Source of the DNA: Rossellomorea aquimaris
GTDB taxonomy: Bacteria > Bacillota > Bacilli > Bacillales > Fictibacillaceae
Direction: 5' to 3'
DNA length: 64,000 nt
NCBI GenBank assembly: GCA_020524245.1
Contig: JAIVLN010000001.1
Coordinates: 1,178,001-1,242,000 of the forward strand
The stretch's first letter is position 1. Each line of letters opens with the position of its first letter. The position numbers and the translations under genes are program-made. Positions 35,201-42,613 of the stretch are shown piece by piece. The notes below the pieces were generated by a model. It did not search any database and was not told the origin of the DNA. It worked only from the letters and a program-made list of their open reading frames with translations.

Positions 35201-35707
35201 AACATGAAAAGCAAAAGCCGTTCTTGTGATGTTGAGTATCTTGTTTGTTATGTATGCCAGACCAAAGAATAGGACAGCGACCAGTGCAACGAGCCCGGTT
35301 TTCATCCAATTTTCAAGCGTTTCCCATGTACTGGTTGCTAAGACGAGCCCTCCTATTAAAAGCAGGATGACCCCTAAATTGAGCGACCAAGTAATATTCC
35401 GCTCCCGTACTTCCTGTGGAGACAAGACTTTCTTTGGTTTTATTGGTTTCGGAACAGGTGTTGTGATTTTTGTGGTTTCTTTTGTTTCTGATGTTTCTGC
35501 CATTTCGGTTTTTTCTGGGACTATGGTTTCAGAGTTATGTTCCTTCGTCCACTCTGCTCTATTTCTCTCTGTTAGATCGATGTAGTATTGGTTTTGAGCC
35601 TGATGCACTTGTTCATACACCTCATATGAAATGTATCCTTCTTTTTCAAGCTCTTTTAACCCCTCTTGCATGATTTTGTTTCTGTTTTTCGTCGATATGT
35701 ATTCCAT
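32252..35707 (-). CDS. Very large polytopic membrane protein of unknown function
   Basis: A 1151-residue protein. Residues 1-100 are soluble (EYISTKNRNKIMQEGLKELEKEG, then a Lys/Thr/Glu/Pro-rich linker). The remaining thousand residues are an almost continuous run of some thirty or more hydrophobic segments separated by short basic loops. There are no visible catalytic motifs. The short N-terminal helix domain and long membrane body recall DUF2157-like predicted membrane proteins, but I do not assert that. A short basic cytosolic tail ends the chain. It is transcribed alone. Confidence 0.7.
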   Translation of the reverse strand: MEYISTKNRNKIMQEGLKELEKEGYISYEVYEQVHQAQNQYYIDLTERNRAEWTKEHNSETIVPEKTEMAETSETKETTKITTPVPKPIKPKKVLSPQEVRERNITWSLNLGVILLLIGGLVLATSTWETLENWMKTGLVALVAVLFFGLAYITNKILNITRTAFAFHVLGSLFLPIVILSAGYFELFGSYFSVFGKGRYLLGAIGSLAILPVYLLLAKKLSSRLFIWFSYITLSLVAGFGIAALYLPVDGFYLGIMVFNAALIIMYRYASKIERFSWLTKDFIMYIQANLILSTLMMLVFYNQELFYSFNLILTAVLYLSMIYVTKQKQYHFVFSAMLVYGAYQLIEHSFLNEIGSIFYALLGIIFLALPKYISNQIPLQKVFQYTSAVISGFAFLYISLEGVLLRANEPSFVLMFAYIIIFINFLYLSNKIENRLFNYLSPVFLMSALYELVLMGQEWLGYTNITLPTFIAAFILYIGIGGYIKLPYLKTIRQGTRDISAIVMLGLILYSLVTFDWWQTGAMLVLFAVVSILVNQFEQRNSILMSAPWIHAISIGFAVLMFIEQWTNLYFSNQPFETINLIGSSIVLLLLSLGWKLFHRNQFTAAAFFTSHLFYTFGLISSLALIVNDFLRAAVILGGVGMGLLLYWKKRWTALPFVISSLTLLAYLSVLFAIQTQWSIRADLYQSTQYTVGAVLLFIIGLLFIKKDQLLASAYWWIGHLYLPFSVFASYFFYGEEAIWSVTLASIIYVVSMFKTENEGNLKTFLYAALTSITVLFHLIFVQMELFDYRHYAFFVSVILMAGTWLITKGEWPRRIAYYFIPFSLVAMGSFVSIDPYDIDTFISTLVIASITLWIMYREKFDGLSFLPLAIVYFSISAYAQSHPLWENFQLVAYTGFVVILTLIGIRMYRFIYEQRGVRIPRMDWYSIVGLLTIITMFAFTGGELWTKLLPGILLSVILFLQRKRIMNVPSKWMVFLAVGLLLQPYYVLLWNVNVPVLLERELFVLPWVALAIYLKKILGPTRRFIANRVQWYVLIMVSLLLIEDGMSSSTVYDAIIVGTLSLASMLGGMFFKIRSFFFVGAGVLLLNVFLQTRPFWGNLPWWVYLLAAGAILIFVASYNEWHKQKTSSGKETLLTKLKKNVINKIKSWE

Positions 35708-35855
35708 CGACTCCCCCCCTTAACAATCTACTGACCAACACTTAAGATCCTATGATTAAATCTCCTATGTATAACATCGACCACATGCAATTAGTAATTT
35801 ATAGAAAAATTGTAAATAGTTCTTAATCTAATGGTGACAACTTTCGCACCTTTTC

Positions 35856-35871
35856 AATCAAACATTTGTTT
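35856..35871. promoter_or_regulatory. Degenerate copy of the AATCAAACGTTTGATT palindrome
   Basis: AATCAAACATTTGTTT, preceded by the same TTTTTC as the site at 32214. It lies in the 266-bp divergent gap between the large membrane-protein gene and the DUF2935-like gene, where an operator could act. Confidence 0.35.
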
Positions 35872-35973
35872 AACCTTATCGATCACTTCAATTATACCAT
35901 TCTATCTTTTGAGTTCTGTTTAAAAATGTTGTCCCATAAGTTGATAGTAGTATGAATGAGGGGATGATACTGA

Positions 35974-36405
35974 ATGCAATTTTATTATGGAAGCCAAATG
36001 CCGCTGCGGGTTTTGGATGAGTGTGAGTTTTGGAAGGAGCAAGAGGAAGAGCATACGGTTGTAATCCGGGAACTTGTTTCGGATTTAGAGAGCAAATATG
36101 TTGAGACGCTGAAGAAATGGGAAGTAGCGTTCAGAGAAGCTCATCAACGGGTTGTCCGTTTTATTGAAACGACGGTTCGCTCCAATGGATCTTTTTCAAA
36201 CGCATTATATAGGGACTTGATCCAGTTGATCCAATATTGTCTGGACCAGAGTCAGAAGTTCATTCACTTTTGTAACGGTCTCATCCAAGAAAGTAAAGCA
36301 ATCAAGGGTAACCCCACCGCGATCGTCGTCTTGAAGCATATCATCCGAGAGTCCGAATACTTTATCGGGATTGCACAGACCATTCTTTATCAAAATCATC
36401 TATAA
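35974..36405 (+). CDS. DUF2935-like helical protein, single domain
   Basis: A 143-residue helical protein. The start QFYYGSQMPLRVLDECEFWKEQEEEHTVVIRELV matches the DUF2935 opening, and the end VLKHIIRESEYFIGIAQTI carries the second conserved His/Glu helix. DUF2935 proteins normally contain two such four-helix modules (around 270 residues); this one has a single copy. The spaced Glu and His residues suggest a metal-binding, hemerythrin-like bundle. Function is unknown; no partner gene is adjacent. Confidence 0.75.
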   Translation: MQFYYGSQMPLRVLDECEFWKEQEEEHTVVIRELVSDLESKYVETLKKWEVAFREAHQRVVRFIETTVRSNGSFSNALYRDLIQLIQYCLDQSQKFIHFCNGLIQESKAIKGNPTAIVVLKHIIRESEYFIGIAQTILYQNHL

Positions 36406-36410
36406 CGAGA

Positions 36411-36446
36411 AAAGCAGGCATCTCATTGAAAGAGACACCTGCTTAT
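36411..36446. terminator. Bidirectional terminator
   Basis: AAGCAGGCATCTC and GAGACACCTGCTT form a long hairpin with one internal mismatch, between convergent genes. Confidence 0.85.
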
Positions 36447-36449
36447 TAC

Positions 36450-37247
36450 TTATAGTTTCACTTTTTCTTTTGAGAATTCGCGTTCTTCTCCATAACCCAT
36501 CATGATGACATCGGTTTGATTGTAGTCTTTCAAAAGATTTGAAAGTTCTTCGTCCTTTTCCATCATCGTCTGAATGACCGGGAATTGTTCTACCATTCCC
36601 TTCAGTAATTCTGGTCTTGGAGAGTTTTCCATGGTCGGAAATTGGTGATTCGGGATCACATATTTAACGTCGAGCAGGTTCTTGACTACATATGCGGCTT
36701 CTTTTGGACCCATAACGAATTGACCTGAGGAGGCCAGAATCGCAATGTCTGGCTTATAGACGTCTTGGATGAGTTTCATATCCATTGTCATCGTTGTATC
36801 TCCGGAATGGTAAAGCGTGATATCATTTTTAAAATCAAAAACAAATCCGGCCGGTTGACCAGCGTATTGTGGAGGACCTTCCGTTTCCATGTAAGAAGAA
36901 GTATGAAGCGCTTGAACCATGCTTACAGTTACATCGGCAAACTCAACTGTACCGCCGTAGTTTAATAGATAGACTTTTTCGTGTCCGTTTTGGATCAGGA
37001 TCATACCCATTTCATACTGACAAACAATGAGCACATCCGGATTCGCATGTAGAAGTTCTTTCAAACCAGCAGTATGATCGAAATGTCCGTGCGTAATATA
37101 AACCGTGTCGACCGTTTTCAAAAAATCTGGTTTCGTATACTCTTCTGGACAACCGGGGTTTACACTCAGAAACGGATCAATCAGGTGCCTTTTTCCTTCC
37201 TTACTCGTCATCAAATAAGAAGCATGACCAAGACGCAAAATTTTCAT
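36450..37247 (-). CDS. UPF0173-like metal-dependent hydrolase (metallo-beta-lactamase fold)
   Basis: A 265-residue MBL-fold protein. The metal-binding motif is THGHFDHTAGL (about residues 52-62); other ligands appear in ALHTSSYME, YHSGDTTMTMDM and VIPNHQFPTMEN. The start MKILRLGHASYLMTSKEGKRHLIDPFL is typical of the UPF0173 group. A metal-dependent hydrolase function is known only in outline for this group and the substrate is not established. It is monocistronic, with two TetR-type palindromes in the gap upstream. Confidence 0.88.
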   Translation of the reverse strand: MKILRLGHASYLMTSKEGKRHLIDPFLSVNPGCPEEYTKPDFLKTVDTVYITHGHFDHTAGLKELLHANPDVLIVCQYEMGMILIQNGHEKVYLLNYGGTVEFADVTVSMVQALHTSSYMETEGPPQYAGQPAGFVFDFKNDITLYHSGDTTMTMDMKLIQDVYKPDIAILASSGQFVMGPKEAAYVVKNLLDVKYVIPNHQFPTMENSPRPELLKGMVEQFPVIQTMMEKDEELSNLLKDYNQTDVIMMGYGEEREFSKEKVKL

Positions 37248-37361
37248 TTACATTCCTCCCACAAATAGAATTCATACTATGTGTTCTGTGGTGGAATGTA
37301 TTTTCCTTCCAAATATCTGTCTAATGAAAAGAGAACCGTTAGACAGATTTTGCATTTCATC

Positions 37362-37377
37362 AAACAAGCGTTTGTTT
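37362..37377. promoter_or_regulatory. Near-palindrome AAACAAGCGTTTGTTT
   Basis: A diverged relative of the 16-bp palindrome, about 115 bases upstream of the start of the UPF0173 hydrolase gene on the minus strand. It may be an operator together with the perfect copy at 37416-37435. Confidence 0.35.
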
Positions 37378-37415
37378 AAAGCCGTTAAACGGTTGATGGA
37401 TTTAAAACGCGTCTT

Positions 37416-37435
37416 TTAATCAAACGTTTGATTAA
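37416..37435. promoter_or_regulatory. Perfect 20-bp palindrome TTAATCAAACGTTTGATTAA
   Basis: The longest and most exact copy of the palindrome family. It lies between the panF stop codon and the hydrolase gene, in the intergenic region upstream of the latter. The symmetry and A+T-rich flanks resemble a TetR-type operator. Confidence 0.45.
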
Positions 37436-37441
37436 CATGCG

Positions 37442-37476
37442 ACAAAAGAACCGTCCCCTAAATGTTGTTCTTTTGT
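37442..37476. repeat. Small inverted repeat at the panF 3' end
   Basis: ACAAAAGAAC and GTTCTTTTGT are perfect 10-base inverted copies 15 bases apart, enclosing CGTCCCCT. It covers the last panF codons. The ACAAAAGAACCGTCCCC word resembles short dispersed repeats of Bacillus genomes, and it could also act as a weak transcript end. Confidence 0.5.
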
Positions 37477-38888
37477 TGGGTTGCAAGACTAACGATTACG
37501 TATCCAAAGAATGAAAGCACGATTGGAACAACAACTGTGTGCATCCCAAAGAGATTTGGAGAGTTCAAATGAATAAGCATGTAAGAACCTACTCCAACAA
37601 TCATTGAGGTGAATGCACCATAGGCGTTGCCTTTTTTCCAATAGAGACCAAGAACGACTGGCCAGATGAATGCGGCTTCCAACCCACCAAAGGCAAACAG
37701 ATTCAACCAAATTAATAGATCCGGTGGATTGACTGCCATTAGGAATACGAGAATTCCGATCGCAGCTGTCACTGTAATGCTGATCGTCTTTACTTGGCGT
37801 TGTGATGCAGTTGGTTTTACATAGTTTACGTAAACATCCTTAATAACCGCTGAGCTCACGAGTAATAGCAATGAATCCACTGTAGACATGACAGCGGCCA
37901 TCGGTGCTGCGAGAACGATTCCTGCGAGCCAGCCTGGAAGAACTTCGAGTGCCACGAGTGGCATGACCTTGTCCCCTACTTCAATACCCGGTATGACCAC
38001 ACGTGCAAATACACCGATCAAGTGCATGCCGAGCATGATAAAGCCAACGACAACCGTTCCAATAATCATTGCTTTGTGCATGGCTTTGGAATCCCTATAA
38101 GACATTGCTCGAACAGAGACTTGCGGAAGCCCGACCACTCCGATTCCAACTAGGATCCAGAAAGAAGATACAAATAATGGAGTCAGTGAACGATCCGCTC
38201 CATATGGTGTAATGAGGTTCGGGTTTTCCAATGTCAGTTCGGTCATGATGTTCGATAGACCACCACCTGCAATAACTGTCCCTATGAGCAACAACAATGT
38301 TCCAATAAACATGACGATCCCTTGGAGACTATCGGTTATTGCAACGGCTCTGAAACCACCTATGATGACATAAACGAGAACAGAAACCGCAAATATGAAT
38401 AGCGCCGTCGTGTAAGAGAGCCCGGTAAAACTTTCGATCAACCTCGCTCCTCCAACCCATTGCGCTGCCATGGCACTGAATAGGAAGATGACGATGCTGA
38501 AGGCGGATAGTAAGACAACCCACTTGCTCTGATAACGTTCCTTGAGAAAATCTATCAAGGTTACGGCGTTAATTTTACGAGCTACAATCGCGAACTTTTT
38601 CCCTAATACCGCTAATGTAAAATAACCGGTTACGAGCTGAGACATTGCAAGTAGAACCCACCCGAGCCCTAGATTATAGGCTACACCTGGTCCACCCACA
38701 AAACTACTCGCACTACCAAAGGTTGCAACCATCGTCAACGCTAGAACGAACCCGTTTAGCTGGCGGCTTCCCAGGAAGTATTCTTGTAAAAAGTCAGGCG
38801 CTTTTTGAATATGTTTGGATGCATACGTTCCAATGAAAAACACAACGATCAGAAACCCCAAAAGAGGAATGATGACTTCCCAATTCAT
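37458..38888 (-). CDS. panF: Sodium/pantothenate symporter
   Basis: A 476-residue sodium:solute symporter with about 13 transmembrane segments. It has EYFLGSRQLNGFVLALTMVATFGSASSFVGGPGVAY near the start (the Na+-site region of TM1-2) and TDSLQGIVMFIGTLLLL, typical of PanF. Assignment to pantothenate rather than another solute rests on these motifs plus the overlapping YhdT-like gene, the same arrangement as in E. coli. It would import pantothenate for coenzyme A synthesis. Confidence 0.88.
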   Translation of the reverse strand: MNWEVIIPLLGFLIVVFFIGTYASKHIQKAPDFLQEYFLGSRQLNGFVLALTMVATFGSASSFVGGPGVAYNLGLGWVLLAMSQLVTGYFTLAVLGKKFAIVARKINAVTLIDFLKERYQSKWVVLLSAFSIVIFLFSAMAAQWVGGARLIESFTGLSYTTALFIFAVSVLVYVIIGGFRAVAITDSLQGIVMFIGTLLLLIGTVIAGGGLSNIMTELTLENPNLITPYGADRSLTPLFVSSFWILVGIGVVGLPQVSVRAMSYRDSKAMHKAMIIGTVVVGFIMLGMHLIGVFARVVIPGIEVGDKVMPLVALEVLPGWLAGIVLAAPMAAVMSTVDSLLLLVSSAVIKDVYVNYVKPTASQRQVKTISITVTAAIGILVFLMAVNPPDLLIWLNLFAFGGLEAAFIWPVVLGLYWKKGNAYGAFTSMIVGVGSYMLIHLNSPNLFGMHTVVVPIVLSFFGYVIVSLATQQKNNI

Positions 38889-39169
38889 TCAGACTCCTCC
38901 TTTCGGTCCTCGAATGGCACCTCTGTAAAGAATAGTTTTACCATTACATAAACGAGGATAGAAAAGATGATGAATCCTCCAATACAACTGTAAAAAAACC
39001 ATGCTGGAAAACCAAATATGTACGTATATTCTTCAGGAGGTTTCCGACCTAATCCATAAGCAAAGGCGAACCACCAGATAAAGTTCAGGATTGCCAATCC
39101 AATACCCCATAATGCTTCCCGGTTTGCTATGCGAAACCTGGGATCTTCACGGAATTGTTTTTCTTTCAT
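38885..39169 (-). CDS. yhdT: YhdT-family small membrane protein
   Basis: A 94-residue protein with two transmembrane segments (GIGLAILNFIWWFAFAYGLG and FFYSCIGGFIIFSILVYVMVKLFF). The motif DPRFRIANREALWG and the GFPAWFFYSCIGGF block match the YhdT/DUF997 family, commonly encoded just before panF. The stop overlaps the panF start by 4 bases (ATGA), so the two are coupled. It probably assists or stabilises the symporter. Confidence 0.88.
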   Translation of the reverse strand: MKEKQFREDPRFRIANREALWGIGLAILNFIWWFAFAYGLGRKPPEEYTYIFGFPAWFFYSCIGGFIIFSILVYVMVKLFFTEVPFEDRKEESE

Positions 39170-39322
39170 ACTATACCCTCAAATCTATAATCCGTTTTGT
39201 CCTATTTTATCAGAGATTAGTAAAATTATTTCCTTATACCGGAAAAGAATTGGTTTTGATAGAATGATTGTTACTGTATAATCGAATCTAGATGTTTATT
39301 TTACATACAAGAGAGGGTCTAT

Positions 39323-40270
39323 ATGTTAAAGAAAATTATTTGGACTTTTAGTATTGTCATCGGGATTATCGTCTTAGGGGTTGCTGGATATGGTTACTAT
39401 TTATACGATTCCGTTAAAGATACGGCTAATTCCATACATGAACCCATTGATCCTGAACGCGATAAGAAGGTACCTAAACCAAAAGTAAATGATGAAGAAA
39501 AACTCGAGCCTATTTCGATATTGCTGCTGGGTGTAGATGAGCGTGGTAGTGATCAAGGACGATCCGATACGATGATTGTCATGACAGTCAATCCTAATAA
39601 GGATTCCATGATCATGTTCAATATCCCGAGGGATACTCGAACAGAGATTATCGGTAAAGGTTTTGATGATAAAATCAATCATGCCTATGCCTTCGGTGGA
39701 ACGAAGATGGCTGTTGAAACAGTTGAAAACTTCTTGGAAATCCCTATTAATTATTACATCAAAGTCAATATGGAATCGTTTCAGGATATTGTAGATGCCG
39801 TTGGTGGGGTTACAGTTAATAATCGCTTTTCTTTTAAAGATGGAGGGTATAACTTCCCTGAAGGTGAGATTAAATTGGATACCGGGAAAGAAGCCCTTGC
39901 GTTTGTAAGAATGCGAAAAAAAGACCCTAAAGGAGATCTTGGCCGTAATGAACGTCAACGACAAGTGATTAAAGGCGTCATCGATAAAGGAGCAAGAGCC
40001 TCTTCTATTACGAAATTTGATGATGTGTTGAATGTTATTAGTGATAATGTAAAGACAAATTTGACCTTCGAAGAAATTAAGGACATACAGGCAAACTATA
40101 AAGAAGCTCGAAAACAGCTCGAAACATTTGAAGTGAAGGCTCAAGGAACCTACATCAATGATATTTTTTATTTTATCGTTTCAGAAGATGAGCGTAACAG
40201 AATCAGTGATCAGCTTAAGCAACATTTAGATATTGAGAGTTCTTCCGCAACGACAGGAGAAGCTTCATAG
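39323..40270 (+). CDS. LytR-CpsA-Psr family glycopolymer-peptidoglycan ligase (second copy)
   Basis: A 315-residue LCP enzyme with one N-terminal anchor (about 5-26) and the catalytic domain ISILLLGVDERGSDQGRSDTMIV, MFNIPRDTRTEIIG, INHAYAFGGTKMAVETVENF and GDLGRNERQRQVI. It is a close paralogue of the protein encoded at 13.6 kb: the residue pattern is near-identical through the catalytic core, differing mainly in the acidic linker after the anchor. It would ligate teichoic acid or polysaccharide chains to peptidoglycan. GAGAGGG precedes the ATG and a TATAAT (39277-39282) is a candidate -10. Confidence 0.93.
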   Translation: MLKKIIWTFSIVIGIIVLGVAGYGYYLYDSVKDTANSIHEPIDPERDKKVPKPKVNDEEKLEPISILLLGVDERGSDQGRSDTMIVMTVNPNKDSMIMFNIPRDTRTEIIGKGFDDKINHAYAFGGTKMAVETVENFLEIPINYYIKVNMESFQDIVDAVGGVTVNNRFSFKDGGYNFPEGEIKLDTGKEALAFVRMRKKDPKGDLGRNERQRQVIKGVIDKGARASSITKFDDVLNVISDNVKTNLTFEEIKDIQANYKEARKQLETFEVKAQGTYINDIFYFIVSEDERNRISDQLKQHLDIESSSATTGEAS

Positions 40271-40323
40271 AATCTATTTGGATTTATAAGAGAAGGACAA
40301 CAATTGGAGTATTAAGACACACA

Positions 40324-40361
40324 TAAGCATCAGACCATGTTAAGGTCTGATGCTTTTTTTG
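40324..40361 (+). terminator. Terminator after the second LCP gene
   Basis: AAGCATCAGACC and GGTCTGATGCTT form a 12-bp perfect stem followed by seven T. Confidence 0.92.
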
Positions 40362-40444
40362 TATTCAATACATTTACATGCTGAGATATACCTCTTCTTA
40401 ATGATGGTAATGATACTGGTGATTCCAACAAACAATCCTATAAT

Positions 40445-40456
40445 CGGTACCTGGTA
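40445..40456 (+). repeat. REP-like half element
   Basis: CGGTACCTGGTAC matches one arm of the 59-bp REP-like family seen at 31546 and 61658. No second arm is found nearby, so it is a solo or decayed copy in the 269-bp gap before the lipid kinase gene; nothing else stands out in that gap. Confidence 0.5.
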
Positions 40457-40539
40457 CAGGATCCTTTAACGGGATTGATATTCTCTCATTAAGGGTATGG
40501 TTGTATAGGACATGTGGTAATAGCGAGGTGACCAGTAAC

Positions 40540-41430
40540 ATGAAGAAAGCGATGATTATTGTAAATCCCTCTTCTGGTAGAGAGGAAGCGGAGAAGAACC
40601 AACATAAAGTTGAGGAAGTGTTACGGGGTAAGGGCTATGAGGTGGTCATCAAATTAACGAAGAAACAACTGGATGCGATGAAGTTTGCCCGTACTTCTTG
40701 TGAAGAAGCTTTTGATGTTGTCGTTTCAATGGGTGGTGATGGTACTTTAAATGAAACAGTTAATGGACTTGCCAATCAAAAGCATTGCCCTGAATTTGGT
40801 ATTATCCCCATGGGAACCGTGAATGATTTTGCGAGGGCTTTAAATATACCAAACAGTTTTGATGATGCTTTGAATCTAATTAAACAGGGTAGGACTCGGC
40901 AGGTGGACATTGGAAAAGTGAATGACAAGTATTTTATGAATATTGCAGCGGTTGGAGCAATTGCTGAAGCTACATATGAAGTTTCTCCAAAACAAAAAAC
41001 AATGCTTGGTCCACTGGCCTATATGCTTGAAGGTCTTAAGACGTTAAGTTCCAAGAAAGCATATGATATTCAGCTTAAACATGACAAAGGCGAATGGAAA
41101 GGTGATGCACTGCTTGTTTTAGCGGCTCTTACCAATTCAGTCGGAGGTTTTGAAAAGCTAGCGCCAGATGCTAAGGTCGACGATGGAAACCTGAAGTGCC
41201 TTGTTGTACATGATGTTGCATTACCGAAGTTCATCAAAATTGTGACGGAACTCATAAGAGGAAAGCACGTAGACGATGACGATGTGGAATACATCAGTAC
41301 TTCACGTCTTGAAATCGCCTCTTCTGAAAAATTGCACTCCAACATTGACGGTGAAGAAGGCGACCTTTTACCTCTCAATATTGAAATACTACCGAGACAC
41401 TTGGACATTTATGTACCTGATCATAAATAA
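40540..41430 (+). CDS. Diacylglycerol/lipid kinase of the YegS/DagK family
   Basis: A 296-residue kinase from the ATG at 40540, chosen for the GCGAGGTGAC site; a longer frame begins at 40501 without one. It has the phosphate-binding NPSSGREEAEKN near the start, the catalytic-domain signature VSMGGDGTLNETVNGL, and GIIPMGTVNDFARALNIP. The C-terminal beta-rich domain ends with LEIASSEKLHSNIDGEEGDLLPLNIEILP, containing the DGE(E) motif. In Gram-positives such enzymes recycle diacylglycerol released by lipoteichoic acid synthesis, and an LTA synthase-like gene lies 3 kb downstream. Confidence 0.9.
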   Translation: MKKAMIIVNPSSGREEAEKNQHKVEEVLRGKGYEVVIKLTKKQLDAMKFARTSCEEAFDVVVSMGGDGTLNETVNGLANQKHCPEFGIIPMGTVNDFARALNIPNSFDDALNLIKQGRTRQVDIGKVNDKYFMNIAAVGAIAEATYEVSPKQKTMLGPLAYMLEGLKTLSSKKAYDIQLKHDKGEWKGDALLVLAALTNSVGGFEKLAPDAKVDDGNLKCLVVHDVALPKFIKIVTELIRGKHVDDDDVEYISTSRLEIASSEKLHSNIDGEEGDLLPLNIEILPRHLDIYVPDHK

Positions 41431-41437
41431 AATTGTA

Positions 41438-41487
41438 AAAGGAGTATACCCCACATGAATGGTTACTAAGGGTATACTCCTCTTTTA
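41438..41487. terminator. Bidirectional terminator
   Basis: AGGAGTATACCC and GGGTATACTCCT form a 12-bp perfect stem with A and T runs outside, between the convergent kinase and SLH/CAP genes. Confidence 0.9.
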
Positions 41488-41492
41488 TATGA

Positions 41493-42497
41493 TTATTTCG
41501 ATACAAACATTTGAGTCCAATAATAATTGTAAGAACCGCCTTTTGCTAATCCGACTCCTATATGTGTGTAGGATGCATTCAAGATGTTAGCTTTATGGCC
41601 AGAGCTGTTCATCCAGCCTTCCATCACTTCTTCTGGTGATCGGTAGCCAGCAGCGATGTTTTCTCCTGCTCCTCTATAACCAACTCCAAAGTCGGTCATC
41701 ATTTGGAACGGAGAGCCATAATCCGGTGATTCATGAGCAAAGTAACCATCGTAAAGCATATCCATCGATTTAATTCCAGCGACATGACCAACAGTTGTTA
41801 GTTCTTTCAATGGATTCAAGCCACGTTTTGTACGTTCATCGTTCACAAGTTGAATGACTTTACGTTCTGTAGCATTATGAGCTTCGACTTGAAATGGTTC
41901 ATGCAACGCTCTGGCTAGTAACACTGCGAATTCTGCCCTAGTAACAGATTTATTCGGGTTGAATGTTCCATTTTCGTAGCCAGTTATAATTCCTGATAGC
42001 GCTAATGTATTAATCTTATCTTCCGCCCAGGGTGCCTTATTCAAATCTTGAAAGTAAGCAGCAGTATTCTTAGTTGTCGGATGATATGTACTCGCAAGTA
42101 TCTTTGCGGCTTCAGCTCTTGTAAGATATTTCTTCGGTTTAAAAGTTTGATCAGGATAGCCTGAAAGAATTCCATTCTTCGTAGCTACAGCAATATCATT
42201 GTAAAATGGATTATCTTTTGAAACATCGCTATATTCCATGTTTGTATATTTTTCATTTGGATAATGTTCTCTTACGATCATAGCAGCAGCTTGCTCTCGG
42301 GTAACCTTATCATGAGGCCCAAACTTTGTATCGCTATATCCATTGATGATGGATCGGTCTGACAGATAATAGATTTCTTTTTCAGCCCATTTAACGGAAT
42401 TCAAGTCCTCAAATGTTTCAGCTGCATCAGCAAATTGAGTTTGTCCAGCAACAATGAATATTAGTGCAAATGCACATATCATAACTCTTCTTATCAT
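41493..42497 (-). CDS. SLH-domain protein with C-terminal CAP/SCP domain
   Basis: A 334-residue exported protein from the ATG at 42497 (GAAAGGGGAA upstream; the longer frame has no ribosome site). Signal peptide about 1-26. Three SLH modules (about 27-200: VTREQAAAMIVREHYPN, LTRAEAAKILASTYHP, VTRAEFAVLLARALHE) are followed by a CAP domain (about 210-334: VNDERTKRGLNPLKE, YFAHESPDYGSPFQM, GENIAAGYRSPEEVMEGWMNSSGHKANIL). CAP proteins of spore formers such as YkwD-like ones are secreted with unknown activity; SLH modules would keep this one on the wall. Confidence 0.88.
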   Translation of the reverse strand: MIRRVMICAFALIFIVAGQTQFADAAETFEDLNSVKWAEKEIYYLSDRSIINGYSDTKFGPHDKVTREQAAAMIVREHYPNEKYTNMEYSDVSKDNPFYNDIAVATKNGILSGYPDQTFKPKKYLTRAEAAKILASTYHPTTKNTAAYFQDLNKAPWAEDKINTLALSGIITGYENGTFNPNKSVTRAEFAVLLARALHEPFQVEAHNATERKVIQLVNDERTKRGLNPLKELTTVGHVAGIKSMDMLYDGYFAHESPDYGSPFQMMTDFGVGYRGAGENIAAGYRSPEEVMEGWMNSSGHKANILNASYTHIGVGLAKGGSYNYYWTQMFVSK

Positions 42498-42573
42498 GAT
42501 ATTCCCCTTTCTCTCCCTCTCCTCCATCTTATAACTTGATCTCAAAGATTTAAATAAGGAATAGGTAGGAAAA

Positions 42574-42603
42574 AAGATCAAGCCCCTGGGAGGGCCTGAT
42601 CTT
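42574..42603 (-). terminator. Terminator of the LTA synthase-like gene
   Basis: On the minus strand AGATCAGGCCC and GGGGCTTGATCT form a stem followed by a run of T, 11 bases after the stop codon. Confidence 0.85.
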
Positions 42604-42613
42604 TCATTGAAAC

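Noticed and set aside
39401-40144. Long antisense frame (247 codons) over the second LCP gene
   Set aside because: It overlaps a clearly real gene, has no ribosome site, and its translation lacks any domain or membrane pattern.
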